A DNA stretch of 64,000 nt from Hordeum vulgare subsp. vulgare (Eukaryota > Streptophyta > Magnoliopsida > Poales > Poaceae): positions 1 to 64,000 of the forward strand of contig NW_025422585.1 in NCBI RefSeq assembly GCF_904849725.1, in the 5' to 3' direction. Made by a program: the position numbers and the translations under genes. How positions within the stretch are numbered: position 1 is the first letter of the stretch; each line of letters begins with the position of its first letter. Below, in pieces: positions 10,471-21,747 of the stretch. The notes under the pieces are model-generated. The model did not search any database. It had not been told where the DNA came from and saw nothing but the letters and a program-made list of their open reading frames with translations.

Positions 10471-11272
10471 TTTGGTTACCAAACGAAGCATATTTACCAA
10501 CGGGCCAGTAAACGTGGTTACTGCGGTTATCTTAAACTTTTGAGCATCATAATTTGAACGAAATACATAATTGGATTTTGGATTCAAATTCTTTCAAAAT
10601 AGATATAGATAGCACTTGAACGTATATTTGTTATAAAAGAACTTCTAGCTTAGTGGGACGTTTTCTAGGCGGGGTTGTCATGTTACTAGTTCAACTTCTT
10701 GTTTATTTTTCACGTTTTGTATACGCGTAATCTGAAAAAAAGTGAAAAGGTACAAAGAAGGGACACTCCAACAAGTTACCTCTAAAACAGTGAAATACTC
10801 CAAAACTAACTATGTTGAACTGGCAGACAAATTTTTGTGTGTGTGTTTTTTTTCCTGTCGGGCCCGTTAGACGCAACATACAAATTTAAATGGCTCATTA
10901 TGTTGTACGCCTGTACATTCCACTGGCGGTTTAGGGCCGGCAGGACTAATCATTATGGCTGTGACATACAAATTCCTGTCAGCCATGAGCTAACAGCAAA
11001 ATGTAAGGAATATTTATGTCAAAATTGAACTAACAGCAAAATGTTGCAAATACTTTTCCTGTCGGGTTCGGCCCTTTTGCTGTTGGTTTTAGCCCATAGA
11101 AATATTGCGATTTCTGGTAGCGAGAGATGTTGTCATACCTTACTGTACACTGAGGGTTTAAATTCAAAAGGTTCAATTCTTTTTGCTTGAAATGTCCATT
11201 TATCGAGGGGCATCGAAATATGTGGTAACCGTGGAAAATCTCAAAATTTTGAGTGGTAACCAAAACCCTTTC
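10465..11272. mobile_element. Probable DNA transposon/MITE with GTTTTGGTTACC ends
   Basis: The left end (GTGTTTTGGTTACCA) and right end (GTAACCAAAACCCTT) are inverted repeats. Further inside, the left end has ACGTGGTTACTGCGGTTATC and AAACTTTTGAG; the right has GTGGTAACCGTGGAAAATCTC and AAAATTTTGAG, again inverted. The interior has no transposase. The superfamily (hAT-like or Mutator-like) and target duplication could not be settled. Confidence 0.5.
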
Positions 11273-11644
11273 AGGACTCTATTTTTGATTAATAGCCGAT
11301 TTCTGGTTCATTTCCCTACACGCCTTGCTGGATACATGATTTCCCTCAAAACAATTAGTTTAGAAGCTCGTCGCAAGAATAAGGTTGTGTATATCTTTTT
11401 GCTTGAACCATTTGTGCCATTCAAACACGATGTTGAATTATTCTATCTGTGGAGTTGGCGTTAATCTACATATATCGCCTTATACTAGACCACTAACTTA
11501 GCTATAACAGCACATAGGTCCTGGCCCAGATTTCATCTTTTAAGCAACTCTAACTAGATTAGAATGGCTGAAATGAAATCATACCAACTAAACATGTGCA
11601 GTGAAACTTTATTTATTTTCTTTTTTTGCAGGGCAATGCTGCCC
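11273..11644. other. Intergenic, no feature recognised
   Basis: The tail of a 93-codon plus-strand frame (11183-11464) crosses the TIR-element edge and has no recognisable domain. The rest would be the 3' flank of the minus-strand defensin-like gene. Confidence 0.3.
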
Positions 11645-12283
11645 TCAACACGTAATGCAATAACAAAAATCATCAGGGCTAGGGCCACGACAACGGCCAC
11701 CAGTATAGTGTAAGCCGGCGCAATAGAGTTTGCAGTTGACAACTGGATGAACGTCACGACATGGCGGACCATATACCTTCGTTTCATGGCACTGATGTCT
11801 GAGTGGCAGCAATGGAGCGAAATTATCATCGCCTCTATCTGTTCCTGGAGATGGAGCCAAAGCACTCCCACCTTGTCTTGAAGATAAATGTGAAGCACCA
11901 CCACCAATAAACTTTTGGCCGCCTAGTTGCTCTCCGCTACTGGGTTCTGTTTGTGAAATCAAGTCCCGAATTAGCAACAAGGGGTGAAAGGACAAGGCAA
12001 AACAGGGAAATAAAAGGAAAATCATACAAGTGTGGATCAGTTCTTCCTTTGGTATAAGCTGTACACATCTATTTGATGCCTGATACATGTTACGCGTATA
12101 CCAAGTCTATTGTTATCGTTAGTTCACAATGACAAATTTGAGACAATGCACAAATACAAAGTATATTCTTTCTATATATACATTAGTATGGCATATGTAG
12201 GTTAACGTATGATTTCTTGTACCTTCAATGGTTAATAGGACCAGCAACATGATCACCAGAATGGTCATTCTCCCGGCCTTCAT
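11645..12283 (-). CDS. Secreted defensin-like (DEFL) cysteine-rich peptide, two exons
   Basis: Exon 1 (12283-12223) encodes MKAGRMTILVIMLLVLLTIE, a clear signal peptide, and ends GAAG|GTACAAG. Exon 2 (11946-11645) follows an acceptor TTTCACAAACAG|AA. Joining them (276-nt phase-1 intron) keeps one frame of 120 residues ending in TGA. The mature part has a 50-residue Gly/Ser/Pro-rich lead, then eight Cys at 73, 83, 92, 96, 106, 115, 117 and 120. C-x3-C (92/96), G-x-C (104-106) and C-x-C (115/117) form the CS-alpha-beta signature of plant defensins, and the protein ends on Cys as they do. A signal-peptide exon plus phase-1 intron is the usual DEFL gene form. Family members act as antimicrobial or signalling peptides; the role here is unknown. 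The linker is long for a defensin. Confidence 0.8.
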
Positions 12284-12330
12284 TTTGCTCTGCTTGCGAA
12301 AAGCCTGAAGTGTTCTTCTAGAAGGACTCT

Positions 12331-12338
12331 ATTTATAG
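12331..12338 (-). promoter_or_regulatory. TATA box of the defensin-like gene
   Basis: Minus-strand TATAAATA lies about 48 bp upstream of the ATG at 12283. This gives a leader of about 15-20 nt and supports exon 1 as a real first exon. Confidence 0.65.
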
Positions 12339-12344
12339 ACGCTT

Positions 12345-12843
12345 GGATTAAGCAAGTGGGATTAAGTGATGTCGAGAATATCTTTAAGATATTGTAGCAA
12401 TATCCCATGACTTTTATCAATAAAAGATATGCATCTACCATTACTTCCACATACATATTTTATTTCCACAAGATATACATGATGATGAAGATAGGTATCT
12501 CCACAAAATATACGTGATGATGAACATAAATATCTGCATGCATCGATTGATGCAGAGACCGGGGGTTTAACCTCCTTTCACAAAAAAATATCCACAAGAT
12601 ATACATTATTTCAGAAAGATTGTTGTCATATGGACTACGTGGGTGTTAAAGCATGACAATAATCTAAGTTATATGCTGTCGTCCAATGTATATGTATTGG
12701 TCAACTTTTGAGCAGCGCTGGATACTACAGCATGACAATAATCCTAGTTCTCCTTTTGTACACCTTTCGATCCTCCTACATATATTCTTCCCTTTTAGTC
12801 CATTTCCCGTGGAAACACCTCAAAAAGAGATTTACGGAAGAGT
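12345..12843. repeat. Upstream of DEFL gene: short direct repeats and a LINE-type 3' tail
   Basis: CCACAAGATATACATGATGATGAAGATA and CCACAAAATATACGTGATGATGAACATA (both split by small changes) repeat near 12467 and 12502; CCACAAGATATACAT returns near 12590. At about 12545-12588, TTGATGCAGAGACCGGGGGT followed by TTTCACAAAAAAA resembles 3' tails of Triticeae LINE/SINE elements. No gene is seen. Confidence 0.4.
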
Positions 12844-13014
12844 AATGCTACATCTACAAAGGCTTACTTAAAGATTTTACGTATAAACTGATGTGTAGGA
12901 TTGTGATTGGTAATTGAGGATGAGGGGGCCCACCCCACTGAAAATCAGGAAGGAGAGAAGAATTAGTTTGGAAGGCTAAGTAAACCTTTGTAAGTTTTTG
13001 TAGATCTAACATTA
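12844..13014. mobile_element. Small MITE-like inverted-repeat element
   Basis: The left end AATGCTACATCTACAAAGGC and the right end GTTTTTGTAGATCTAACATT are inverted relatives, with GGGGGCCCACCCC in the middle. The element is about 170 bp and non-coding. Superfamily unclear. Confidence 0.5.
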
Positions 13015-13559
13015 TTGTTTACGGAATCATTTGCATTCATTAGTCATTAGTACCAATATCAGAATGAATATCTCAGTTGCAATGAAATATCTCGGTTTAA
13101 ACAAAGGATGAATAAGCGTAAACGTATCACTCATCAGGTCCGTCCCAATGACCTAAGGTTCGTACCAATCGACCTAGGGTTCACCACCGGGGCTCGGGAG
13201 GAAGAGCAGGGCTCAGCCGGGATGGGGAGAAGAGCAATTGGAGGGACGAGGGTGTGACAAGAATACATTCGTGGTTGGAGGCTTACGTCGGCGATGCAGG
13301 GGCGCCAGGACTCTGGCGGGATCGATTGGCGACGGAGTAGTGATGAGGCAGGGTCACCGGGGCTTGGGAGGAAGAGCGGATAACCATGAAGCGAGGTCGG
13401 CGACGGCAGCGTGGCTGAGTACGACAGTGAGAAGAGCGCAAGAGTGAAGAAGTGAGAGTGAGCAAACAGAAGGCCGAGAGAGAGAGAGAGGATAAGAGGA
13501 GCTTAGTAGCAGCGTGGTACACGAGGCCCACGCTACAGCTAAACCGATACATGTAGTGC
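13015..13559. other. Single-copy left flank of the tandem array, GC-rich
   Basis: This is the only place where the DNA left of the array can be read. It contains an internal repeat (CCGGGGCTCGGGAGGAAGAGC near 13190 and CCGGGGCTTGGGAGGAAGAGC near 13358) and a CCTAGGGTTCACC word. A GA-rich stretch (13470-13500) follows. The small overlapping frames on both strands have no domains. It may be the 5' region of a LINE-like element; no gene is supported. Confidence 0.4.
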
Positions 13560-13639
13560 GGGCGTAACCGACATTTCTGCTAAGTGGGGCCCACCTGCTA
13601 GCCCCGTGTATATGCAGTAGCAGCGTAGGTATCAAAACC

Positions 13640-16600
13640 TGTAGACCTCGGGTAGGGGGGCAAGTTGTGTGATCGGGTCGGTGGTTAACAAGAGACAAGG
13701 GACACAACATTTTTACCCTCGTTCGGGCCCTTTTTTAGGAGGTAAAATCCTACGTCATGCTCTTGCTTATGTTACGGTTGTATCGAAGTACACAGTTGAT
13801 ATACCTTGAGATCATAATTGTAGTCTAAACCCTTGGGGTATGATAATGAATATTTTTTGTTTGTACGGACTAACCCCTTGGGATTACATAGGCATCGAGG
13901 GTATCAATGATTACACATGGTCGGTTGCCATCTAGGGATTATATGCCGAATCTAACAACCTGCTTGGAGCGCACGTGAGATCATTGGTTAAGTCTGATAT
14001 GCTTACGCCATAGGTTAGAAGCCTCCGGAGTCCTTCCTTCTTAACGGGTTGTCATCCCGACCCATGGAATAGGACGGCTTGGCAAGGACCCCCTAGTCGA
14101 GGACACCTTCAGTAGCCCTCGAACTTGTCTTCGAAGCCAAGGATGGTAATCTTTTTTGGATACTATCTTCAGCCTGATAGTCTTCGGCTTAGTAGGCAAG
14201 TTCAACAGCCCCGCCCAAGCATATGCACAAAATTCGTACATCCGGAACTTGCCTGTGCTATTCTTTTAACAAGGGATAAAGCCAGTTTGGCCACTCATTA
14301 TTAGAATGCATCTTGGCTTATTCGAAATGTGCAACATTTCTAGTCTTGAAGACTAGATTCATAGGCTTGTTCGACAGTCAATAACTAACAACTTTTTCCA
14401 AATCGTCACCATTCGTGACATCACGCGCATCCATCATGGCTTACTTGAATCGTGGTTTGAGGCAACCCTCTAATTGGCATGTTGTATCAAAACAGAGATT
14501 GTGCCCTGCATTTTAGGGGATATCATCAATCAATTCTTTCACCTCAAACGTCCATAACGGCACGGTTAACCGAAACATGACGACTTTTATGGCGGAGCGG
14601 ATGGGATGCATCGCCTTTTTACCGGCTTATAAAGAGCAGGGGTTGTGAATCTTTTACCTCACGACTCCCTTTTGTTCTAACACCCAAACCTTCCAGCTCT
14701 CGCACCCTCAATCCCCATTTGCAAGCTCGAGGCTTTTTTCCAGTCTTCCACATCATATGCCATGGCCAAAGCGGAACTACAGAGGAAATGGGTGGCTTCC
14801 AAAGTCACCGACGCCACCATCGAAGAGCTCCCATCGGTGGGCTACATACGTGTTAATGCCACCTGCAGGGTCCCAGAGCACGGCTAACGCGTCCCTACTC
14901 CCAAGCCAGGGGAGTGGGTCATCTTCATCCCCCACCTCATTTGGGGTCTAGGGTTCCCCTGCACCCCTTCGTGCGAGGAATCCTTTTCTTCTACTCGCTA
15001 GATTTCTACAATCTGGCCCCAAACTGCATCATGCACCTCACCACTTACGTAATAGCGTGTGAGGCATTCTTGCGGGTGGAGAGGCACTTTAGCCTATGGC
15101 AGCAAACCTTCTGCGTCAAGCTGAAGAGAGGTGGCGATGAATTCGCCGAATGTGGGGGGCCCATGATCAGCAAGCTCCAGAAACCAGAGTGGCTGAAGGG
15201 TATCTTTATTGAAACTGTGAAGATCTGGCAGAGCAAGTGGTTCTACGGCACTGAACGCTCATCGCAGACCACGCCGTGCCTCCCCCTTTACAGGTCTACC
15301 TCCAAGGAATTTAGCGTGTCCTGGCAGAGGTAAGGCCTATACTGGGCCAATCCAGAGGATATCGCCACCCTACAGGAGAGTATCTGGATCCTCGAATAAG
15401 AAGATTGAGCTGGTGAACGTGGTGGACGTGATGCTGCATCGCTTCATCCTACCACTTCAGCTTCGGGCCAGCCTGATGTGGATGTTCGAGCCCGAAGACA
15501 CCACAACACTGTGGAACTTCTTCCACAATGATATTGATGGTGTGTGGATGACCCTTTTTAAAAAACCCCAAGAACAAATTTCCCGAGACGGGCCACACAT
15601 CGGCTATAAGGCCTCGTGCGTCCCTTCCGCGGTAACAACAATGCCGATGATCTTTAATAATACTGGATTTCATATTTACCTAAACCTTCCTTTTTTATTT
15701 AGAAATGAGGATCCAAGGTGGCGCTTATCAAATGCTCGTCACTGCTGCCCAAAGACATCAAGACCCCCGAGCTTCACGCCCTATTGTCAATGGTGCCTCC
15801 AAAAGCCCCGGCTAAGTCCAAGAAAGAGTCAAAGAAGAAGAGGAAAGGTCTTCGGATCCGTGATACATTAGACGCTAAGTCCGAGGATGTCAGAGTCATC
15901 TCCTCTGACAAGGAGGAAGGAAATGAAGAGGAGGATAAGGGGACGGAAGGTACGTCATCCCCTACAAGGAAGAGGATGGTGTCTTAAGAGCTTGCGTGGG
16001 CCTACACCGGCTGCAACCGGAGGTGCCTTATAATGGCCTCGAAGCCGCTCCTCATCAGGCTCCTGCCAAGGCCGACGTCATCCTTTAAGATTCGGAGGAC
16101 GACCTCGCCATGCCCCACAAGAGCAAACCACCGCCCGAGGCAGTATTTTATTTCATTTACCATGCACTGGTCCCTCTCTTTCATAAGTCTAATTGGTCTT
16201 TTGTCTTTTTCAGCTCGCAATTCTCTCGTCTATGTGACAAGGAGTTATCAAGCAGGCTTCCTCTAGCCAGCGCATCCAGGAGCGTCATCCTTCCCCTCCC
16301 GCCCAAGACGGGTTGGGGTGGTGACTTCTCAAGCTCCACTCGTGCTCCCCACGGGGGACAGTGCCAGCATCCCTATGGCCAAGGTAGAGACCTCGGTGTC
16401 CGAGGACCTATTGGGTAGAAACCCTTCCTCCATGGAAAGGGAGAAGTCGGGCGAAGCAGCATCCTCGGACCCAGTGGATCCACATCCACCTCCGCAGCCC
16501 TCCTTAGCTTCTACTCCTTTAATGGAGAGAGCCGAGGTGACCCTTCCTTCCCCTCCTGTTGTAGGGCAGGATCCCAATGGGTGGACAAAAGAGATGTAGG

Positions 16601-17833
16601 CGGCCATGACTAGCTCCTCCACCCTTGCAGAGCACCGCGTACCTTTGGGTGCAATTTTTGTTTAGAGGTAACCTTCAATCTTTGTTTAGAAATTTCATTA
16701 ATGCTTAGAGTTGCTGAAAACTAGATGTATCCCATAGCTCTTAGCGGATGAGTAGAAAATAAGTGGTCTAAAGACCTATAGTTCTGCAAACAAATATCAT
16801 GAGTGCATAACCACAGTAGCCCCAAGCCGTGAGTTAGATACAAAGATGAGACCACCATAGCCCTGAGTTAAATAAGTGAAAATACAGCAGCCCCCGAGAC
16901 CCTAATAGGATTAACGAGGCCAATCAGGGGATCGATATCGTGCGAGGAGGCTGATCTTGCACTTTTTCAGGTGTCGGCTTCGGCTTCCGTATCCAACTCA
17001 AGGGAGTTGGAAGACCTAAAGCATAAGCTTGACCGGTCCGGAAAGGACATGGATCTGCTCAAGAAGCAGATGGCGGGACAACAAGGTAAATTCATAAAAT
17101 CTTTAGTATTTGTAGATTTGTATGACATGGATTCTTAGAGCTTCTAAATTGTATTTTAAATCTATCTATAGCTTTCTCCATGGAGCTTGAAAAACTCCGG
17201 CCGAGTTGCGAAAAACTCGGCAGGAAATCGAGCATGAGAAGGCTGCAGCGAAGCAAGCCAACAGAGAGCTGGCCAAGGCTAAAGAGGTCGGTGAATAGCA
17301 GGCGGCCTGGGTCGCGGACACCAAGGAAGACCTGAAGGGGATTTACGCTCAACGAGTCATCCTTCAGGAAGAAACGAACCAGCAAGTAGCCAAGTGTTCC
17401 AAAATGAGCTCGATTTGTTAGGAGGCCAGAACCCAAGCCCAAGCGGATTGCAAAGTGTTGAACCAAGTGAAGAAGATCGCCACCGATAAGTCATACCTGC
17501 TTTGCTGCACTTTTGGTGAGAGCCGTTTTGCCCATCTTACACAAATTTGGTGTTCTTGAGAGACCTTCAAGATAGTGTTGTGGTGTGGTGAGCACGTATG
17601 TGCCCACTATCAGAGAAGATCTTTTGGGCTCAATTCCAAGCGTCCGAGCACCTGCCTCTTCTGAACAATCAGATGAAGTAAATGATGGACTTGTTTAGCA
17701 TGGCACGACCGGTGATGAAGGACATCTGTGTCAACCTCTGGCCAGCTAGGCCGATGTTGACCAGCTTCTTCGGTTTGGTGAACAGGCTGCAGGATGCCAG
17801 CCCCTAGCTACATTCCTGGAAGAGGTCGTCCTG
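13640..17833 (+). mobile_element. Degraded Gypsy-type retrotransposon segment (unit 1)
   Basis: It starts TGTAGACCTCGGGTAGGGGG, which resembles LTR starts of common Triticeae Gypsy elements. The segment continues through a TATA box (TATAAA, 14628-14633) into a gag-like pseudogene. No protease, reverse transcriptase, integrase or second LTR is present. The right end is cut where retroposon A is inserted. Confidence 0.55.
14762..17815 (+). pseudogene. Gag-like 'putative gypsy-type transposon' (Transposase_28-like) pseudogene, unit 1
   Basis: An ATG at 14762 opens MAKAELQRKWVASKV, but TAA follows at 14885-14887 and the frame shifts. The conserved core (IWGLGFPLHPFVRG, FFYSLDFYNLAPN, CEAFLRVERHFSLW, then ECGGPM and WFYGTE) resembles the plant family annotated as Transposase_28. 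Downstream are an acidic/lysine-rich stretch (15830-15980) and coiled-coil-like segments (17005-17080 and 17175-17500), separated by an intron-like AT-rich piece with GT at 17086 and AG at 17170-17171. The tail is LWPARPMLTSFFGLVNRLQDA. Several stops and shifts make it non-functional. Its own function is not established. Confidence 0.75.
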
Positions 17834-19089
17834 TTTTGACGAAAAAGGGTTTCCCCTACTTTGTATTACAAACCAACCAAACAGAACATCCGACGAGAGG
17901 TGCTGGGGCGGAAAAAACACAGTCACGAACAAAAAAAATGGAAAAGAAAATACAAAAGAAACAAATACCGACGCAGGTGGATCGACAGAAAACAGAAAAG
18001 ACTCGCAACCGCTATGCCCACTAAGAGTCTTCCACCAAGTTCCAAGACTCCAATGCACCGGTACCCATCAACACCTCCAAGAAGGAATGCGACGATGAAG
18101 GCGCTGTTGCCAAGAGTTTCCCTCTATACGCAACGAGGCGCGAGGAAGGGTAGCCTCGACGCCCTCTAGGAAGGTTCGGCGACACCCAATGGCGTCACCG
18201 CGTCAGTGTCGGCCGGGCCGACAGGGGTTTCCCCCGATCTCAACCTGCACCTCGGGCGCTCCGGAGCCTGCCACCAAGCCGACCTACACCCTGCACCAAC
18301 ACGTTCTTGAGGCCCCTGCGCCGTCTCACCACGACGCTGTAAGGAGAGACCTGCACAGCGATGAAGATGAACCGGGACTAGGAGCAACATCACCGTCGGC
18401 ATGCGGGAGGGCTCAACCTCCACCGTCAACGACGGTAGCCGACCGGCCGCAATAGCAGGAGCATTCCAGGCCCGTGGCAAAGGCCCGGCCATGACCCCCC
18501 CCCCCCTCCCGTGAAGCTTCCGCCATCACGCTGCATAGGCACACCATCGCGGCGCCACCCCTCCCCTCTCCAAGTTGCTCCTCCTCACCACCACGCAGAA
18601 GACACCGCACCCACGCCGGGAGCTGGCCCGCTAGGACCTAGATGGGGCCCGCAGGGCCCAGATCTGAGCCGGAGGCGCGTCGTCGGCCACCCGCACCACC
18701 AGGGCGTCCTGCCGCCAAGGAGGAGCGCCCCCACCTCACCCGCCGCCGGCCACCACCACCGGGTCGGCGGACCGCAACCGGCCGAGCTGCACCGCAGCCG
18801 TCCCCTGCCCCGGGAAGGGGTAACGAGCGCGCGTGGAAAGGAGGGCCCGCCGCCGCCGGCACCTCCTGGACCAGCGTCGAGGCGCCCCTCGACGACGGCG
18901 ATGGCGAGGAGGGTGAGACGGAGGAGGAAGCCGCCCACGGGAGAGGAGCTCGCATGCCGTCTCGGCCACCTCCAGAGAAGGCGGCGCGAGGGCGGATCCG
19001 GGAGGGGGACGAGGGGGACGAGGGCGGAGGAGGGGCCTGACCGGCGGTTGGCGGCCGACGGCAACGGAAGGGGGAGGGGGAAACCCTAG
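17834..19089 (-). mobile_element. LINE-like non-autonomous retroposon A (unit 1)
   Basis: Read on the minus strand, the element begins GGTTTCCCCCTCCCCC, has a GC-rich body and ends AAACCCTTTTTCGTCAAAA. Imperfect target duplications flank it: GTCGTCCTG at 17825-17833 and GTCGCTCCTG at 19090-19099. No reverse transcriptase is present. GC-rich frames occur on both strands in all phases (up to 192 codons) and look like composition, not genes. A second member of the family (B) lies 10 kb further on in the same orientation. A poly-C run at 18495-18506 varies between copies. Confidence 0.6.
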
Positions 19090-19269
19090 GTCGCTCCTGT
19101 TTGAAGGGCACAGAACGGACGTACGCGTCGGTGATGGTACATTATTTGAAGATTAAGCCGCTAGGCATTGCGTCCGCGCCTCCAAAGGGAAGAATATGTC
19201 ATACATGTCGTATTAGCTCTGTACCAATACTGTGCGTCTTAGCGACAGCCTTCCATACTCACTGATTGA

Positions 19270-19542
19270 GGCTGCTCATAGTGGAGAGTAACATATAGTA
19301 GTATCATGCATATGTTACTATTGTACCATACTACATTCATAGTGCATAGTATCATAAACAAGCATCATAGGTGATCTCATTTATTGACATGTATGACACA
19401 TAGTAGCATAGCATTTAACATGTTACGGTATCTACATATGTTACTTTAATCATCTCTCTCTTCTTTAATTACTTGCCACATCACCATGTTTGCTAGTCCC
19501 AAGACTATGTTACTAGCTATGATACCCCCACTATGACTAGCC
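19270..19542. mobile_element. MITE with GGCT(A/G)(G/C)TCATAGTGG ends (unit 1)
   Basis: The left end GGCTGCTCATAGTGGAGAGT and the right end CCCCCACTATGACTAGCC are inverted repeats, followed inside by matching GTAACATA/TATGTTAC words. About 270 bp, non-coding, with TGA on both flanks. Copies in units 2 and 3 lie at 39639-39911 and 60008-60280. Confidence 0.65.
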
Positions 19543-19679
19543 TGACTTTACGTCCAACGAGTCAAGCCGATCTAGCACCGCAATGGAGACATGCTTGAAT
19601 AGTGGGCCATTTTCAAGAAGAATAAGAGTTGGGGAGCGTACAACATGTATGTATATTAGCTGCATGGCCAGTAATGTAC

Positions 19680-19757
19680 TTCCGTTTTAAAATAAATAAC
19701 TCAAAAATAACTTAATTTTATATTATTTTAATATAAAATTGAGTAATTTTTGAGTCA
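19680..19757. mobile_element. Stowaway-like hairpin MITE (unit 1)
   Basis: TTCCGTTTTAAAATAAATAACTC leads into a near-perfect 57-nt hairpin (19699-19755; arms of 27 nt with two mismatches and a 3-nt loop). Unit 2 and 3 copies are at 40049-40126 and 60418-60495. Confidence 0.6.
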
Positions 19758-20425
19758 TATTAGTCAATGCTAAGAGTAGATGAAACTTAGCACATGACCA
19801 CTTGCTGTAGCCAGGTAAACACATAGCACAATCCGTAAAAAGTTTCTATTTAGGGTTTCCCTCTCCATTATCGAAGCAATTATATTGATGAAGTGCTTAA
19901 TTGGCTTGCTACTTTCAACTGTTTCATTTGTTGATTTCCACAGTTCTTCTGAACCTATTTTTAAAAATTGGCTTCCCCGTGCCACGAGGCATCGTAACTT
20001 GAATTGAACCATCAGGTATTCTTAGCATTTTATTCATAATATTTCAAATTTTAATACGATGGCCTCTGATAACAAGGGTTTTTCTCCTCAAGTTGAATGG
20101 GTTTATTAACCAGAGCGTTAACCCTCGTGGCAGTCTGCAAGTAGGCTGCAAGCAGGCATATCTAATAACATAGCAAAACCAAGCTCTCTTACCCATCATT
20201 TTTGTATGTCATTCAATGAATCAACCACCTGATTATCCTTCTGAGGGCAGCAATTGTATCCAACCACCTATTTTGTGTACAAAGAAAGAACGCAAATGGT
20301 CGATCACATGATACACTGGAAGAAGCAAGCGCTACAATAAACTTATCGGACTGTGAAAAATTATTTCAGGATTGACTTGTAAATGCCAATCCATTTGGAA
20401 ATTGTTTTGGTCGACATGATGCATC
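19758..20425. other. Intergenic stretch, no gene recognised (unit 1)
   Basis: An 80-codon minus-strand frame (19770-20012) has no recognisable domain. Together with a 119-codon frame at 21840-22199, it flanks retroposon C; both may be pieces of one older sequence split by that insertion. Equivalent stretches: 40127-40794 and 60496-61163. Confidence 0.3.
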
Positions 20426-20436
20426 CTCCTCATTTT

Positions 20437-21736
20437 TTTAAAAAAAAATAGAAAAGGAGGATGATCCCCGGCCTCTGCATCTCGAAGATGGATGCAGCTA
20501 CTTTATTATTTATACACAAAGATCTTATAAAACAATACATCAATATGTCTGAAGCCACCTTCTTGGCAACATCTGTCGCTACTCCTATCCAATGATGAAG
20601 GACTGCAGAAAGTGTGAGCCACATATCCTCTCACACAGCCTAACATCTAAAGCCGGAGGCCCCGATCGAGCTACATACCGGGTCAGGGGCACAAACCGGT
20701 CCAACGCACCCTCATAAGTCGTCGCCGTCGGTTTCCATCAATCCATCTTCAGAACAGTTACTCACACATCGACCTTGCAAGGCCTGTCATCGATGCCCCC
20801 ACGGCACCAGACAACGCCTCCTCCCTACGTGCGCTCATCATCACGCATCCGTCGCTGAGACTTTGCCGCGCCTCGTCGCCGAGACTCCACGACGTCGATG
20901 TGTCACAGGAAACGCCGCTCCACCGTAGATGCCGACCAATGGTCCCTCGAGGCCGTGTGTACCTCCATGAATGACGCCCCCAAGAGGGAAACGACACCAA
21001 AACGTCGTCGTCATCCGATCTACTGATCTAGGGTTCCCCCGAAGGTAGAAGAGAGTGGCCTTGAACTACTCCTCCGTGATGCCTTAAGGAAGGGAGCGAC
21101 ATAGACAACGCCGCCATCATCGGCCTTGGCAGTAGCCAAAAGCAAGCTTTCATCCAGATCTGTTCGAAAAACCCATCTCTCCTGCATGGGCCACCACATC
21201 CTGCGACGTCCCCGTGAGCGGGATCCCAAGATCCGCCGCCACCAGCGACGCCACAGGGACCCACCACCTGATCGTCATCCCTGACGAAGGGATGGCGCCA
21301 CCACCTTGTTCAGATCCAGCAGCACGCCAACGCCTCGTGCTGCCCCCAATCACATCTGTGAAGGAGGAGAGTCAATGCGCGCGCCCAACACCGCTTAGGG
21401 CCGTCGGACGGCGCCCGAGTCCGAGGAGGACCGATCTGGGATTGTGAACCCCAGACCCGCCGATGCCAGCCTTGCAGCGCCGCCGAGATCCCATCGGGCC
21501 GCCACCCGAGCGCACCAACTCCGCCTCCATGTCGTACGCCCAGGGAGGCCGTCGCATTTCAGCCAAAGGATCCCCTCGTAAAGAAGGGAGGAAGGGCCGC
21601 CGTCCGCCGGGCGAGCCCGGCCTCCTCCGACGACGGCGGGGAAGCAGGGGAGAAGGGAGGTTGAGGGCGGCGGCGGCTAGGGCGCCCGAGTTCCCCCCTG
21701 AAGGCGACGCGAGCGGTTCTCGGTTTTTTCTCCCTT
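20437..21736 (-). mobile_element. LINE-like non-autonomous retroposon C (unit 1)
   Basis: A perfect 11-bp duplication CTCCTCATTTT flanks it (20426-20436 and 21737-21747). Its minus-strand 3' end reads GATGCAGAGGCCGGGGATC, then CTCCTTTTCTA and an A/T run, the tail typical of Triticeae LINE-derived retroposons. The 5' half is GC-rich. There is no reverse transcriptase, so mobilisation in trans is inferred. All overlapping frames of 60-114 codons lack domains. Confidence 0.7.
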
Positions 21737-21747
21737 CTCCTCATTTT

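Noticed and set aside
14914..15333. 139-codon frame as a functional transposase gene
   Set aside because: It is one piece of the Transposase_28-like region. The upstream ATG frame stops at 14885 and later parts are in other frames, with the same lesions in all three units.
18511..19089. 192-, 159-, 157- and 132-codon frames on both strands of retroposon A
   Set aside because: All phases are open because of GC richness. The products are Pro/Arg/Gly-rich, and the region is the 5' part of a LINE-like retroposon with flanking duplications.
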